Source: Brenneria roseae subsp. roseae (GTDB taxonomy: Bacteria; Pseudomonadota; Gammaproteobacteria; Enterobacterales; Enterobacteriaceae). From it: a stretch of 64,000 nucleotides of DNA. Under the pieces are notes generated by a model. It did not search any database and was not told the DNA's origin. It saw only the letters and a list, made by a program, of their open reading frames with translations. The stretch is taken from contig NZ_KZ819030.1 of assembly GCF_003115845.1 (NCBI RefSeq), forward strand, positions 124,001-188,000, in the 5' to 3' direction. A program made the position numbers and the translations under genes. Shown here piece after piece: positions 49,033-60,332 of this stretch. Every line of letters starts with the position of its first letter. Positions within the stretch are counted from its first letter, which is position 1.

Positions 49033-49752
49033 ATGTCCCGGCGTAATCTTTTTTGCATCTTACTGCTTAACGCGTTAGGCGTTGCCCTGTTTTTTTCCTG
49101 GTATCTGACGCAGAATCATGGGTTCTGGTTTAGGCTGGACAGCAGTATTTTCTTCTATTTTAACCAGCAACTGGTTAAAAGCCCGGTCTTCCTGCATCTG
49201 GTGGCCATTACCAATAACCGGGCATTCGATGGATGCGCCCTGATCGCCATGGGATCGCTGTATTTGTCGTTTTACCTGAAAGCGACACGGCCTGAACGCC
49301 GGCGGCTGTTGATCATCGGTATCGTTATGCTGTTAACAGCGGTGGTTCTGAATCAGCTAGGCCATTTGCTGCCTGTTCAGCATCCCAGTCCGACGCGCTA
49401 CTTTACGGATATCAACCGGGTCTCGGAACTGACGGGTATCCCGACCAAAGATGCATCAAGCGACAGTTTTCCAGGCGATCATGGCATGATGCTGATAATC
49501 TTTGCCGCATTCATGCTGCGCTACTTTACTCGCACGGCGTTTGCCATCAGCGTGGCGATTGTGGTGATTTTTTCACTACCCCGCTTAATGATTGGCGCTC
49601 ACTGGTTCACTGATATTGCCGTAGGTTCATTATCCGTCGTGCTGGTTGGATTAAGCTGGTGGTTGCTTACCCCGGCCAGTGATGCCGCGATCAACCTCCT
49701 GAATCGCACGCTTCCGAAGCGATATTGTACCGACGACTCTCATTCATCATGA
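49033..49752 (+). CDS. lpxT: Kdo2-lipid A phosphotransferase LpxT
   Basis: Inner membrane PAP2-type enzyme that transfers phosphate from undecaprenyl pyrophosphate to lipid A 1-phosphate on the periplasmic side. The 239 residues from the ATG at 49033 match E. coli LpxT (YeiU). There are six membrane spans; active-site motifs are ASSDSFPGDHG (about 140-150) and PRLMIGAHWFTD (His/Asp). The gene starts 41 bp after yeiR, so cotranscription is likely. The ribosome binding site is poor. Confidence 0.93.
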   Translation: MSRRNLFCILLLNALGVALFFSWYLTQNHGFWFRLDSSIFFYFNQQLVKSPVFLHLVAITNNRAFDGCALIAMGSLYLSFYLKATRPERRRLLIIGIVMLLTAVVLNQLGHLLPVQHPSPTRYFTDINRVSELTGIPTKDASSDSFPGDHGMMLIIFAAFMLRYFTRTAFAISVAIVVIFSLPRLMIGAHWFTDIAVGSLSVVLVGLSWWLLTPASDAAINLLNRTLPKRYCTDDSHSS

Positions 49753-50294
49753 ATCAGGGCTGATCGGGCATTCACCAGGCGACCAGCTCTGTTCATTCAG
49801 AATGAGAGTCTGGTGAGTGAAATTAATCACCGAAACCTCGCTATCTATAAGCGCAGATTGTCGATTGTTTACGCAAAAACGTCACAACGCGGCGCATCCC
49901 TGCCAAAAATAGATTGGTTAATTATGCTACCAAATGCTACCCACTGTGGGATTGAAAAGCGATCGTCTCCTCCGACACATCTTCTCAATAAAAAATATCG
50001 ATATTTAAGAATTTTTTATATCGACATTTTTTTGCTGATTACATCATTAAATCTTATAAATAAATTGCTTAAAACTTCTCGCAATCTGTTTATTGTTACG
50101 GTAGTCTCAGTAAAGTTTGCTTTTTCCCACTCAATGGACTAGCGGTACGGTAGAAATAATGTGCATTCTTGCACACTTTCACCGATGAGTGTTTGGCGAA
50201 AGAGAAACTCTGTTTTAGTCTGACTCTCGTTTTAGTTTGGCATTTATTACATAACGGTAGGTATCGTTAAGGACAGCAAGGGAACATAACAATA
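49753..50294. other. Long mepS upstream region
   Basis: This 542-bp AT-rich stretch holds no convincing gene; a 109-residue frame at 49813 lacks a ribosome binding site and similarity. There is an inverted repeat TCACCAG/CTGGTGA (about 49781 and 49811) just after lpxT. It presumably contains the mepS promoter and a leader. Confidence 0.4.
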
Positions 50295-50876
50295 ATGGTC
50301 AAATCTCAACCGATTCTGAGATATATCTGGCGGGCGCTGCCTGCTATTGCAATAGCGATGACGCTTTCTGCATGTGGTAGTAACAATGCATTCAATCAGA
50401 AAAATCAAACTGATATGCATGCAGTTAATGACAAAGATAGTATTTTACTGCAAGCCTCTCAGGATGAATTTGAAGCATTAGTGCGTAATGTGGATATCAA
50501 ATCCAAATTACTCAACCAGTATGCCAGTTGGAAAGGCGTTCGTTACCGCTTAGGTGGTGACAGCCGCCGTGGCATTGATTGTTCAGCTTTCGTTCAACGA
50601 ACGTTCCGTGAACAGTTTGGTATGGATTTACCGCGTTCAACTTATGAACAGCAGGTAATCGGCCAAAAGATCCAGCGCACCAAGTTACGCCCCGGCGATC
50701 TGGTTCTGTTCCGTGCCGGCTCCACGGGTCGCCATGTCGGTATTTATCTTGGTAACGATCAGTTTGTTCACGCATCAACCAGCAGTGGCGTCATGATTTC
50801 CAATATGGGTGAAGCTTATTGGAACAAACGTTATCAGGAAGCACGGCGCGTGCTGAGTAAAGGAACTAACAGCTAA
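50295..50876 (+). CDS. mepS: Murein DD-endopeptidase MepS (Spr)
   Basis: Outer-membrane lipoprotein that cuts D-Ala-mDAP crosslinks to allow peptidoglycan growth; in E. coli its level is set by Prc/NlpI proteolysis. The 193 residues have a signal peptide with lipobox LSAC (Cys27), a spacer and an NlpC/P60 domain with catalytic Cys96 ([12 protein letters not shown]), His147 (GRHVGIYLG) and His159 (QFVHAS). The N-terminal spacer is about five residues longer than in E. coli. In E. coli pdeN (rtn) follows; it is absent here. Confidence 0.96.
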   Translation: MVKSQPILRYIWRALPAIAIAMTLSACGSNNAFNQKNQTDMHAVNDKDSILLQASQDEFEALVRNVDIKSKLLNQYASWKGVRYRLGGDSRRGIDCSAFVQRTFREQFGMDLPRSTYEQQVIGQKIQRTKLRPGDLVLFRAGSTGRHVGIYLGNDQFVHASTSSGVMISNMGEAYWNKRYQEARRVLSKGTNS

Positions 50877-50925
50877 CCGATTTTCACTCCCTTGATGTAC
50901 TGTAAAATAAATACCAAACGAGACG

Positions 50926-50963
50926 AAAAAAGCGCTGCTTAGCAATAAGCGGCGCTTTTTTTA
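50926..50963 (+). terminator. Terminator of mepS
   Basis: AAAAAGCGC-T-GCTTA, loop GCAA, TAAGC-G-GCGCTTTTTTT is a near-perfect A/T-flanked hairpin with a seven-T tail, 50 bases after the mepS stop. Confidence 0.92.
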
Positions 50964-51252
50964 TGGCAGGATTTTCTCCGCTGCCATACCACGTTAAAAA
51001 TACGTCCGATCTTCTTTATGGCGCCCTCATGCCCCTTGCCCTTGGGCTGTAGCGATACAACAATAAAAAAACCCGCCTGCCGTTTTTAATGCTTATACCA
51101 AATAAACAATACGTTACGATCAAGTGATTGGCATATCGCCTGCCCACAATTATGGTAGGTTTCTCTGCCTGTTTCGTGGTAAAAAGGCAAAATCCGGTTC
51201 GTTGATGGTAATGCTAATTATTTCAAGAACTTTATGCTGTAAGAAACCACGT
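50964..51252. other. mepS-yejA intergenic stretch
   Basis: No gene is visible. This is where E. coli carries pdeN (rtn). The stretch holds AT-rich sequence with an A-run and several short GC blocks, but no clear promoter. Confidence 0.4.
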
Positions 51253-51315
51253 CATCCAATAGGTTTCGGGTTATGGAAGGACCGCTTCACCGTAGCTTGA
51301 AAGACGATGGGTATA
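51253..51315. repeat. Terminal-inverted-repeat element, copy 4 (short)
   Basis: The left end CATCCAATAGGTTTCGGGTT and the right end TAGCTTGAAAGACGATGGGT ATA match the ends of the elements at 6469-6568. At about 63 bp it is the shortest copy and retains little more than the two ends. It lies 68 bp before yejA. Confidence 0.65.
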
Positions 51316-51382
51316 CTGAATGTTACGCCTGCTCGCAGGCCATTAGGCAATTGATATCAAATCGCAGGAGATTACCGTTAAG

Positions 51383-53191
51383 ATGTTGAAACGCGTCCTT
51401 ACTGCCGTATTGTTTTACGCCGTGCATCTGGGGGGGTATGCCGACACTGTCGAACAGAGCACTTCGTTTGCCTTGTTGGGCGAGCCTAAATACAGTGCGA
51501 ACTTCCACCATTTTGACTATGTCAATCCTGATGCGCCGAAAGGCGGCAGTATCACGCTTAGCGCTCTCGGCACTTTCGATAACTTTAACCGCTACGCGTT
51601 GCGCGGCGTGGCGGCGGTCCGAACCGAGCGGCTCTATGATTCGCTTTTTGTGACATCCGACGATGAGCCCGGCAGCTATTATCCGCTGGTTGCGCAGACA
51701 ACTCGCCATTCACACGATTTTCGCTGGATTGAAGTCGACATGAATCCACGTGCACGTTTCCACGACGGCTCGCCGATTACCGCTGCCGATGTGGCTTTCA
51801 CTTACAACATGTTCATGACGCAGGGCGTACCGCAGTTTCGTCTCTATTTTAAAGGCGTCACCGCCACCGCCATTTCTCCGCTTACCGTGCGTTTTGATTT
51901 CCCCGAACCCGATAAGAACCGCATGTTCAGCCTGCTCACGCTACCAATCATGCCGGAGAAATTCTGGAAAAATCACAACTTTAGTGAACCGTTATCTTAT
52001 CCGCCTCCGGCCAGCGGTCCCTATCGCATTACCGCCTACCGCATCGGGCAATATGTTACCTACTCCCGCGTGAAGGATTACTGGGGAGCCGATCTGCCGG
52101 TAAACAAAGGTCAGTACAACTTCGATAGGATACGCTACGACTACTATCTGGATGAGAGCGTTGCGCTGGAAGCCTTTAAAGCCGGCGCATTCGATCTGCG
52201 AATAGAAGGTTCGCCGAAACATTGGGCGGCGCAATATGAAGGGGGCAATTTTTCCCGAGGCTATATCATCAAGCAAGATCAGGAAAATCAATCCGCTCAG
52301 GATACCCGCTGGCTGGCTTTCAATATTCAGCGTCCGTTATTCAGCGATCGTCGGGTCCGACAGGCGCTGACGCTGGCCTTTGATTTTAACTGGATGAATA
52401 AAGCGCTCTATTACAATGCCTATCAGCGTACCGACAGCTATTTTCAAAATACCGAATATGCTGCGCAGGGTGAGCCAAGCGCAGAGGAATTGGCCTGGCT
52501 GACGCCATTGAAAGATAAAGTACCGCCGGAAGTGTTTGGTCCGCGCTATCAGCCGCCCTCGTCCGATGGTAGCGGTTACGATCGCGAAAACTGGCTGAAA
52601 GCACTGGCGCTACTGAAAGATGCAGGCTGGGAACTGAAAGATCAAAAACTGATTAACCGCCAGACCGGAAGGCCGTTTACCTTTGAACTGCTGCTGCCGA
52701 GTGCGGCAAATTCCCAATACGTTTTACCTTTCCAGCAAAACCTGAAAAAGCTGGGTATTACGATGAACATCCGGAATATCGACAGCACCCAGTTTAGCAA
52801 CCGGCTGCGCAAGCGCGACTTTGATATGACGGCAATACTATACCGCGCTTTTCTCTACCCCAATGACGACCTGCAAATTCGCTGGGGCTCGCAATATATT
52901 GACTCCACCTACAACACGCCCGGCGTGAGCGATCCGGCTATCGATTCGCTAATTGACGAGATTACCCGGCATCAGGGACAAAAAGCGCCGTTATTGTCGT
53001 TGGGACGGGCGCTGGACAGAGTGCTGACCTGGAATCAGTTTATGATCCCCATGTGGTATTCCAATCACGACCGTTTCGCCTATTGGAACAAGTTTGCCAT
53101 GCCAGCCATTACCCCGGCGTATTCCCTCGGATTTGATGGATGGTGGTTTGACGCTAAGCAGGCCGCCACGCTGCCGGCAGAGCGACGTTAA
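51383..53191 (+). CDS. yejA: Periplasmic oligopeptide-binding protein YejA
   Basis: Receptor of the YejABEF peptide importer (the route by which microcin C enters E. coli). The 602 residues begin with a signal peptide (MLKRVLTAVLFYAVHLGGYA-DT) followed by an SBP-family-5 fold. Landmarks are FDYVNPDAPKGGSITLSALGTFDNFNRYALRG, ESLF-type DSLFVTSDDEPGSYYPLVA, AADVAFTYNMFMTQG, RLAFNIQRPLFSDRRVRQALTLAFDFNWMN (with WLAFNIQR) and DMTAILYRAFLYPNDDLQIRWGS. It is the first gene of the operon, 9 bp before yejB. Confidence 0.95.
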   Translation: MLKRVLTAVLFYAVHLGGYADTVEQSTSFALLGEPKYSANFHHFDYVNPDAPKGGSITLSALGTFDNFNRYALRGVAAVRTERLYDSLFVTSDDEPGSYYPLVAQTTRHSHDFRWIEVDMNPRARFHDGSPITAADVAFTYNMFMTQGVPQFRLYFKGVTATAISPLTVRFDFPEPDKNRMFSLLTLPIMPEKFWKNHNFSEPLSYPPPASGPYRITAYRIGQYVTYSRVKDYWGADLPVNKGQYNFDRIRYDYYLDESVALEAFKAGAFDLRIEGSPKHWAAQYEGGNFSRGYIIKQDQENQSAQDTRWLAFNIQRPLFSDRRVRQALTLAFDFNWMNKALYYNAYQRTDSYFQNTEYAAQGEPSAEELAWLTPLKDKVPPEVFGPRYQPPSSDGSGYDRENWLKALALLKDAGWELKDQKLINRQTGRPFTFELLLPSAANSQYVLPFQQNLKKLGITMNIRNIDSTQFSNRLRKRDFDMTAILYRAFLYPNDDLQIRWGSQYIDSTYNTPGVSDPAIDSLIDEITRHQGQKAPLLSLGRALDRVLTWNQFMIPMWYSNHDRFAYWNKFAMPAITPAYSLGFDGWWFDAKQAATLPAERR

Positions 53192-53200
53192 GGAGAGACT

Positions 53201-54298
53201 GTGGGAATTTACCTATTACGCCGCCTTTTACTGGTGATCCCGACACTATGGGCGATTATCACCATTAATTTTTTTATTGTACAAATTGCGCCCGGCGGGC
53301 CGGTGGATCAGGCCATTGCCGCCATTGAGATGGGACATGGAAGCGGCTACACGGCCAACACCGGGATGGATGCCGGGCTGGCGCGCTCGGCTGGCGGCGG
53401 CGCACCCAATATTGAGAACACCTACCGCGGCTCACGCGGCCTCGACCCGGAAGTCATTGAAGAAATCACCAAACGCTACGGCTTTGACAAGCCGATTCAC
53501 GAACGCTATTTCAAGCTGTTGTGGGATTATATGCGCTTTGATTTTGGCGACAGTTTGTTCCGTGGCTCGTCAGTGATGCAATTGATTAAGGAAAGCATGC
53601 CGGTTTCGATTACGCTGGGCTTGTGGAGCACATTAATCATCTATCTGGTTTCTATTCCGTTGGGCATCAAAAAAGCCGTTAAAAACGGTACGCCGTTTGA
53701 TACCTGGAGCAGTACGCTGATCATCATTGGTTATGCCATTCCGGCGTTTCTGTTCGCCATCTTGCTGATCGTGCTATTTGCGGGCGGCAGCTATCTTGAC
53801 TGGTTTCCGCTACGCGGCCTGGTGTCCAGCAATTTTGATACCCTGCCCTGGTACAGCAAGGTTACCGACTATCTTTGGCACATTGCCCTGCCGGTACTGG
53901 CGTCGGTCATTGGTGGTTTTGCCACGCTGACGATGCTGACCAAGAACTCGTTCATGGATGAAATCCGCAAGCAATATGTTGTGACGGCTCGCGCCAAGGG
54001 GCTGGATGAAAAAAGTATTCTTTATCGCCATGTCTTCCGCAATGCGATGTTGCTGGTGATTGCCGGCTTCCCGGCCACCTTTATCAGCATGTTTTTCACC
54101 GGTTCGCTGTTGATCGAAGTGATGTTTTCGCTTAACGGTCTCGGATTATTGGGCTATGACGCCACGCTGCAACGCGATTACCCCGTCATGTTCGGTACGC
54201 TGTATATTTTTACGCTGATCGGTCTGCTATTGAATATCGTCAGTGATATGACCTATACGCTGGTTGACCCGCGTATTGATTTTGAGGGACGCCAATGA
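53201..54298 (+). CDS. yejB: Peptide ABC transporter permease YejB
   Basis: Inner membrane permease of the DppB type. The GTG start at 53201 is preceded by AAGGAGAG. The 365 residues (E. coli 364) start with a membrane span [37 protein letters not shown] periplasmic stretch with the YejB-specific [31 protein letters not shown] follows, then five spans with EAA-type loop [26 protein letters not shown] (about 255-280). It overlaps yejE by 4 bp. Confidence 0.95.
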   Translation: MGIYLLRRLLLVIPTLWAIITINFFIVQIAPGGPVDQAIAAIEMGHGSGYTANTGMDAGLARSAGGGAPNIENTYRGSRGLDPEVIEEITKRYGFDKPIHERYFKLLWDYMRFDFGDSLFRGSSVMQLIKESMPVSITLGLWSTLIIYLVSIPLGIKKAVKNGTPFDTWSSTLIIIGYAIPAFLFAILLIVLFAGGSYLDWFPLRGLVSSNFDTLPWYSKVTDYLWHIALPVLASVIGGFATLTMLTKNSFMDEIRKQYVVTARAKGLDEKSILYRHVFRNAMLLVIAGFPATFISMFFTGSLLIEVMFSLNGLGLLGYDATLQRDYPVMFGTLYIFTLIGLLLNIVSDMTYTLVDPRIDFEGRQ

Positions 54299-55320
54299 GC
54301 CGATTAAGCCCCATTAATCAGGCGCGCTGGGCGCGTTTTAAAAGTAACCGTCGCGGATACTGGGCGCTGTGGATTTTTCTGGTGCTCTTTATCATTACCC
54401 TATTTTCAGAGCTGATCGCCAATGATAAACCGCTGCTGGTAAAGTACGACGGGCAGTTCTATACCCCTTTTATTGTTGATTACAGCGAAACAACCTTTGG
54501 CGGCCAGTTTGATACTACCGCCGACTTCCGCGATCCTTACATCGTGCAGCGGATTGAACGTCATGGCTGGGCTGTGTGGCCGCTCATCCACTACAGCTAC
54601 GACACCATCAACTACGCCACAACCGTATCCTTTCCTTCTCCGCCGTCATGGCAGAACCTGCTGGGAACGGACAGTCAGGGAAAAGATGTGGTGGCGCAGG
54701 TGCTATATGGCTTTCGTATCTCACTGCTGTTCGGTCTGGCGCTCACGATTCTTTCCAGTCTGATTGGTATTACCGCCGGTGCGACGCAGGGATATTACGG
54801 CGGCCAGTTGGATCTGTGGGGACAGCGTTTTATTGAGGTCTGGTCCGGCATGCCGACCCTGTTTCTGATCATTCTGCTTTCCAGCGTGATTCAACCCGAC
54901 TTCTGGTGGTTGCTGGGGATAACCGTGTTATTCGGCTGGATGAGCCTGGTCGGCGTGGTGCGCGCGGAGTTTCTCCGTACCCGTAATTTTGACTATATCC
55001 GCGCGGCACAGGCCATGGGCGTCAGCGATCGGGTCATCATGTACCGTTGTATGCTGCCGAACGCCATGGTCGCCACCTTGACCTATCTGCCTTTTATTCT
55101 GTGCGGTTCTATCACTACGCTGACTTCACTGGATTTTCTGGGATTCGGCCTGCCGATGGGCTCGCCTTCATTAGGTACGTTACTGCTTGAAGGGAAAAAT
55201 AACCTTCAGGCGCCCTGGCTGGGCATTACCGTATTTATGGTGCTATCCATCGTGCTGTCTTTACTTATCTTTATCGGCGAAGCGGTGCGCGACGCCTTTG
55301 ACCCCAGCAAGGCGCATTAA
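54295..55320 (+). CDS. yejE: Peptide ABC transporter permease YejE
   Basis: Second permease of the YejABEF importer, DppC type. The 341 residues match E. coli Yej[33 protein letters not shown] (first span), a periplasmic insert [35 protein letters not shown], then five spans with the coupling loop [27 protein letters not shown] (about 230-255) and [32 protein letters not shown]. The start overlaps yejB (ATGA). Confidence 0.95.
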   Translation: MSRLSPINQARWARFKSNRRGYWALWIFLVLFIITLFSELIANDKPLLVKYDGQFYTPFIVDYSETTFGGQFDTTADFRDPYIVQRIERHGWAVWPLIHYSYDTINYATTVSFPSPPSWQNLLGTDSQGKDVVAQVLYGFRISLLFGLALTILSSLIGITAGATQGYYGGQLDLWGQRFIEVWSGMPTLFLIILLSSVIQPDFWWLLGITVLFGWMSLVGVVRAEFLRTRNFDYIRAAQAMGVSDRVIMYRCMLPNAMVATLTYLPFILCGSITTLTSLDFLGFGLPMGSPSLGTLLLEGKNNLQAPWLGITVFMVLSIVLSLLIFIGEAVRDAFDPSKAH

Positions 55321-55321
55321 T

Positions 55322-56914
<1,593 letters not shown>

Positions 56915-56997
56915 TGCCTCTGCGCCATACGGCGGCGGCTTTGCGACAATTAATGCAGTCTCAGGGATTATCGAGGCGCGGGCAATAAAGAAGGGGC

Positions 56998-57023
56998 AGC
57001 AACGTCAGGCGGCAGACGTTGCT
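56998..57023. terminator. Hairpin between yejF and yejG
   Basis: A perfect 9-bp stem AGCAACGTC/GACGTTGCT (56998-57006 with 57015-57023) sits three bases past the yejG stop on the minus strand. On that strand it is followed by GCCCCTTCTTTA. It can act on both convergent genes. Confidence 0.55.
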
Positions 57024-57025
57024 GT

Positions 57026-57370
57026 TCAAAACGGATATTGTGCGGAGACAGACTCAGCAATCGCCACGCCGATATTTTTCAAACGGCACATGGCAGTACT
57101 TTCATCATTGCGGTGTAAAAACAGGCAAGGCTCGCCTTCCCATTCCAGAACCGCACATTCAACCTGAATCTCATCCAGAGACTGATTCAACTGGTGCATG
57201 ATTTCCCATGCCACCTCCCCGTCATGGCTTAATAATTTAAGACCAATCAGATTATTGTCTTCCTCTCTGCCGCTTAGCGGAATCGGTTCAACTTTGACGC
57301 CTGCCAAACCCGATAACCAGCGATAACTTTGCGGCAAACGATGAACTACCGAAAGCTGGAGACTATCCAC
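57026..57370 (-). CDS. yejG: YejG family protein
   Basis: Small cytosolic protein of unknown function. A GTG start at 57370 with GAGG nine bases upstream gives 114 residues, exactly the E. coli length. Conserved segments are [47 protein letters not shown] and [12 protein letters not shown]. The frame is open 20 codons further upstream without similarity. It converges with the yej operon. Confidence 0.9.
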   Translation of the reverse strand: MDSLQLSVVHRLPQSYRWLSGLAGVKVEPIPLSGREEDNNLIGLKLLSHDGEVAWEIMHQLNQSLDEIQVECAVLEWEGEPCLFLHRNDESTAMCRLKNIGVAIAESVSAQYPF

Positions 57371-57751
57371 TACTGTTTTCCTCAGGTTAAGTTTTACTTC
57401 AAATTTACAAAATAATAACATATTTATCATAGTAGCGTGACCGCAATAGCTTTTGCCACTTTTTTTATGTACAAAAAATCAACATAAGTAATTTTAACCG
57501 GCATTAATAAGAACTGATTTAAACGATTGCAAGGTCTATTAATGTCAGAGCGATCACGAATTACTCTTCTTTTCTGATTATATGTAACCTTTTCTCGTTA
57601 ATTTCTCAATCCCTTTTAGCCCTTTTGTTCACTTTTGATTCATATATTTTACATATTTAGAACAAACAGAAATAATCCCCGCTTCAGATCCGATATTGAA
57701 CGATGTGATGAGAGGCATATTGCCAAAGAGACGATATCTGGAACCGGGACT
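57371..57751. other. yejG-bcr intergenic region
   Basis: About 380 bp of AT-rich sequence with no gene. It must contain the yejG promoter on the minus strand; none could be fixed with confidence. Confidence 0.4.
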
Positions 57752-57773
57752 GAAACAGCAGGCTTGCGCCTGC
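57752..57773 (-). terminator. Probable terminator of bcr
   Basis: A 6-bp stem GCAGGC/GCCTGC with a GCAA (GNRA-type) loop (57758-57773) is followed on the minus strand by TGTTTC, 18 bases past the bcr stop. Confidence 0.5.
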
Positions 57774-57790
57774 CGTCTTATTCATCCGGA

Positions 57791-58975
57791 TTAGTTCGCG
57801 CGACTGGCGTAGCGATAGAGCAGAAAGGCGACCATAGAGCAGAAAGCCATGGATATCACCATGGGCCAGGCGCTGTTGAAGGATGCAAAAGACAGTATGA
57901 CGCCGGTAATGGCGCCCAGACCAAAGCGTAATGTCCCTGCCAGCGAGGCGGCCGTTCCCGCCATATGAGGGAAATCATCCAGAATGACAGCCATGGCATT
58001 TGATCCAACCATCGAGATACAGCCGACAAAAACGGAAACGCCGAGGACTAATGGCCAGAATCCCAAATCAAACAGACACACCACCACCAGCAAGATGCCC
58101 GTGGTAAATTGAATCAGCAAACCAATGCGGAACATCGTCAGTGCGCCAAGACGGCGAACATTGCGGCTATTGAATAACGTCATGATGAACAAAAAAACAA
58201 TGTTCAGCGCGAAGTAATAACCAAAATGTTGCGGTGATACACCATGCAGATTGATATAAACAAACGGCCCCGCCGTCAGAAATGAGAACATGCCACAGAA
58301 TGACAGGCCGCTGGCTATCATATAGCTGAACACGCGCTTATGACGAAAAAGCGCGACAAAATTGCCGATGGTGGTTCGCAGACGAAATTTCTGCCGTTTC
58401 TCCGCTGGCATCGTCTCCTTGATAAAGAAAAAAACCAGTATCACGGCCAAAAAAGCCGCCCCCGACATGGTCCAGAAAATCGAATGCCAGCTAAACCACA
58501 CAAGCAACGCCCCACCCGCAATAGGCGCAATAAGCGGGGCGACGGTCATCACCAGCATCACAAACGACATCATGCGGGAAAACTCATCCTTGGAAAACAT
58601 ATCGCGCATCAGGGCATTGATCACCACGGCCGGCGCCGCCGCCGACAGTCCGTGCAGGAAACGCATCTGAATCAGCTGTTCCACCGTCTGAGATAATGCA
58701 CAAGCGGCACCGGTCAGGGCAAAAACCAGTACGCCGATGAGAATAACCGGCTTACGCCCCAGACTGTCGGCCATCGGGCCATAAAACATTTGACCGATGG
58801 CGAATCCCAGCACATAGGCGCTGAGCGTCATCTGGACGTGTCCGTCCGGTGCGCCAAATTCTGCTGCAATAATAGGCAAGGCAGGCAAATACATGTCGAT
58901 AGCGAGTGGCATGAGCATCGAGATCAAGCCGAGAATAAGAATCAACCCAAAATAAGAAGGTCGGTTTTGTTGCAC
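57791..58975 (-). CDS. bcr: Bicyclomycin/multidrug efflux MFS transporter Bcr
   Basis: Inner membrane DHA1-family exporter; E. coli Bcr confers bicyclomycin and sulfonamide resistance and exports L-cysteine. The 394 residues have 12 spans. Motif A appears as [21 protein letters not shown] (about 72-92) and the DHA1 motif C-like [16 protein letters not shown] follows; the first span contains [13 protein letters not shown]. coli length is 396. It is followed upstream by rsuA on the same strand with a 153-bp gap. Confidence 0.95.
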   Translation of the reverse strand: MQQNRPSYFGLILILGLISMLMPLAIDMYLPALPIIAAEFGAPDGHVQMTLSAYVLGFAIGQMFYGPMADSLGRKPVILIGVLVFALTGAACALSQTVEQLIQMRFLHGLSAAAPAVVINALMRDMFSKDEFSRMMSFVMLVMTVAPLIAPIAGGALLVWFSWHSIFWTMSGAAFLAVILVFFFIKETMPAEKRQKFRLRTTIGNFVALFRHKRVFSYMIASGLSFCGMFSFLTAGPFVYINLHGVSPQHFGYYFALNIVFLFIMTLFNSRNVRRLGALTMFRIGLLIQFTTGILLVVVCLFDLGFWPLVLGVSVFVGCISMVGSNAMAVILDDFPHMAGTAASLAGTLRFGLGAITGVILSFASFNSAWPMVISMAFCSMVAFLLYRYASRAN

Positions 58976-59128
58976 TGAAAGTCGCTCCGGTCAGGAAAAT
59001 AATGAACTGAATAGAATAAAAAGCATTGGCTAAACATTGAAGAAAACGGGCGGAGAGGCACGCTTCTCCGCCGCCAGTGGCCGATAACCGCTCATCCGTC
59101 ACAAAACGCGAAACGTCAGGGTCAATAA

Positions 59129-59827
59129 TTATCGTCCGATACTGTCGACTTCCTGACTGCTGAGTGCCCGGTATTCGCCAGGTTCTAATGCGCCGTCAAG
59201 GCAAATACCGCCGATACGCTCGCGGTGTAACTGCACGACGCGATTCCCGACGGCCGCAAACATTCTTTTGACCTGATGATAGCGCCCTTCGCCGATCGTC
59301 AAACGAACCTGATAATCGGTAATCTTCTCCAGTTCGGCGGGTCTGGTCAGGTTTTTCTCACCATGCAGTTGCACGCCCGCGGCAAACTGGCTGGCCGTAT
59401 CCGGGCTTAATGGCTGTTCCAGCGTCACCAGATAGGTTTTCTCACAGTGATGCTTAGGCGATGTAATGCGGTGCGACCACTGACCGTCATCCGTCAGCAG
59501 TACCAGTCCTGTCGTGTCGATATCCAGACGCCCTGCGGCATGCAGTTTATGTGCAACGGGCACATCCATGAAATACAAAATGGTCGGGTGATCGGGATCG
59601 TCCGTCGAGCACACGTAGCCCTGCGGCTTATTCAGCATAAAATAACGGGGGCCATTCTGTTGTTCCAGCGGATTACCATCAAATGCCACCTGATGCTCCG
59701 GCAACACTTTGAACGCTCCGCTTTTTACGATTTCACCATCCACCGTGACGCGCTGAGCGCGCAGTTCACGCGCAACCAGTGAACGACTGATAGCCAGTTG
59801 CTGAGATAAAAATTTGTCCAATCGCAT
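59129..59827 (-). CDS. rsuA: 16S rRNA pseudouridine(516) synthase RsuA
   Basis: Converts U516 of 16S rRNA to pseudouridine. The 232 residues consist of an N-terminal S4 domain (1-60, [31 protein letters not shown]) and the catalytic domain with Asp102 in [17 protein letters not shown], plus [11 protein letters not shown] and [20 protein letters not shown]. Length matches E. coli (231). The order bcr-rsuA with yejH upstream on the opposite strand is as in E. coli. Confidence 0.96.
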   Translation of the reverse strand: MRLDKFLSQQLAISRSLVARELRAQRVTVDGEIVKSGAFKVLPEHQVAFDGNPLEQQNGPRYFMLNKPQGYVCSTDDPDHPTILYFMDVPVAHKLHAAGRLDIDTTGLVLLTDDGQWSHRITSPKHHCEKTYLVTLEQPLSPDTASQFAAGVQLHGEKNLTRPAELEKITDYQVRLTIGEGRYHQVKRMFAAVGNRVVQLHRERIGGICLDGALEPGEYRALSSQEVDSIGR

Positions 59828-60089
59828 TAAAAATCAACTGCCTGTTTTGAGCCATGATACTTATGCAGATAAAGATATACGCTGCCAGCGTCATGAAAAT
59901 GAAGAAAGGCAACAGCATTTGCTGCCGGAATATCACAGTATAACGAGGCTTTGTCCGACATCCTAGAATTCAACGGCGTCTATTCCGGTTTGTCGCTATC
60001 GCTACCAAAGAATTATGTTATCCCTCTGCTCGCCGCCGGCATTATCAACGGGCATAATAGGGACAATGGTTCATTTTGAGAGGTCCTCC

Positions 60090-60329
60090 ATGTCATCGAT
60101 CCACGGTCATGAAGTTTTGCAAATGATGATCGCCTCCGGCGAGTCTTTTACCACCGAGCAGTTGATTGCCAGCATTGAAAAACGTTTTGGCCGCGAGGCC
60201 CGTTTTCATACATGTTCCGCGGAGAACATGACTGCCGGCATGCTGGTACAGTTTCTGGCTGACCGCGGCAAATTTATTCCGCTCGAAAGCGGCTTTACAA
60301 CCAGCGCCAGTAAAATCTGTCAGCACTAG
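60090..60329 (+). CDS. yecH: YecH family metal-binding protein
   Basis: Small (79-residue) protein of the DUF2492/YecH family, function unknown, with conserved potential metal ligands: SIHGHEVLQMMI, FHTCSAENMTAGMLVQFLADRGKFIP and KICQH at the C-terminus. The ATG at 60090 has GAGAGG six bases upstream and matches the E. coli length; the frame is open 25 codons further upstream. In E. coli yecH lies elsewhere on the chromosome. Here it is 3 bp upstream of radD and so is very probably in the same mRNA. Confidence 0.9.
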   Translation: MSSIHGHEVLQMMIASGESFTTEQLIASIEKRFGREARFHTCSAENMTAGMLVQFLADRGKFIPLESGFTTSASKICQH

Positions 60330-60332
60330 GTT

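Noticed and set aside
49813-50142. 109-residue frame upstream of mepS
   Set aside because: No ribosome binding site, no recognisable similarity, irregular composition; probably a chance frame in an AT-rich leader.
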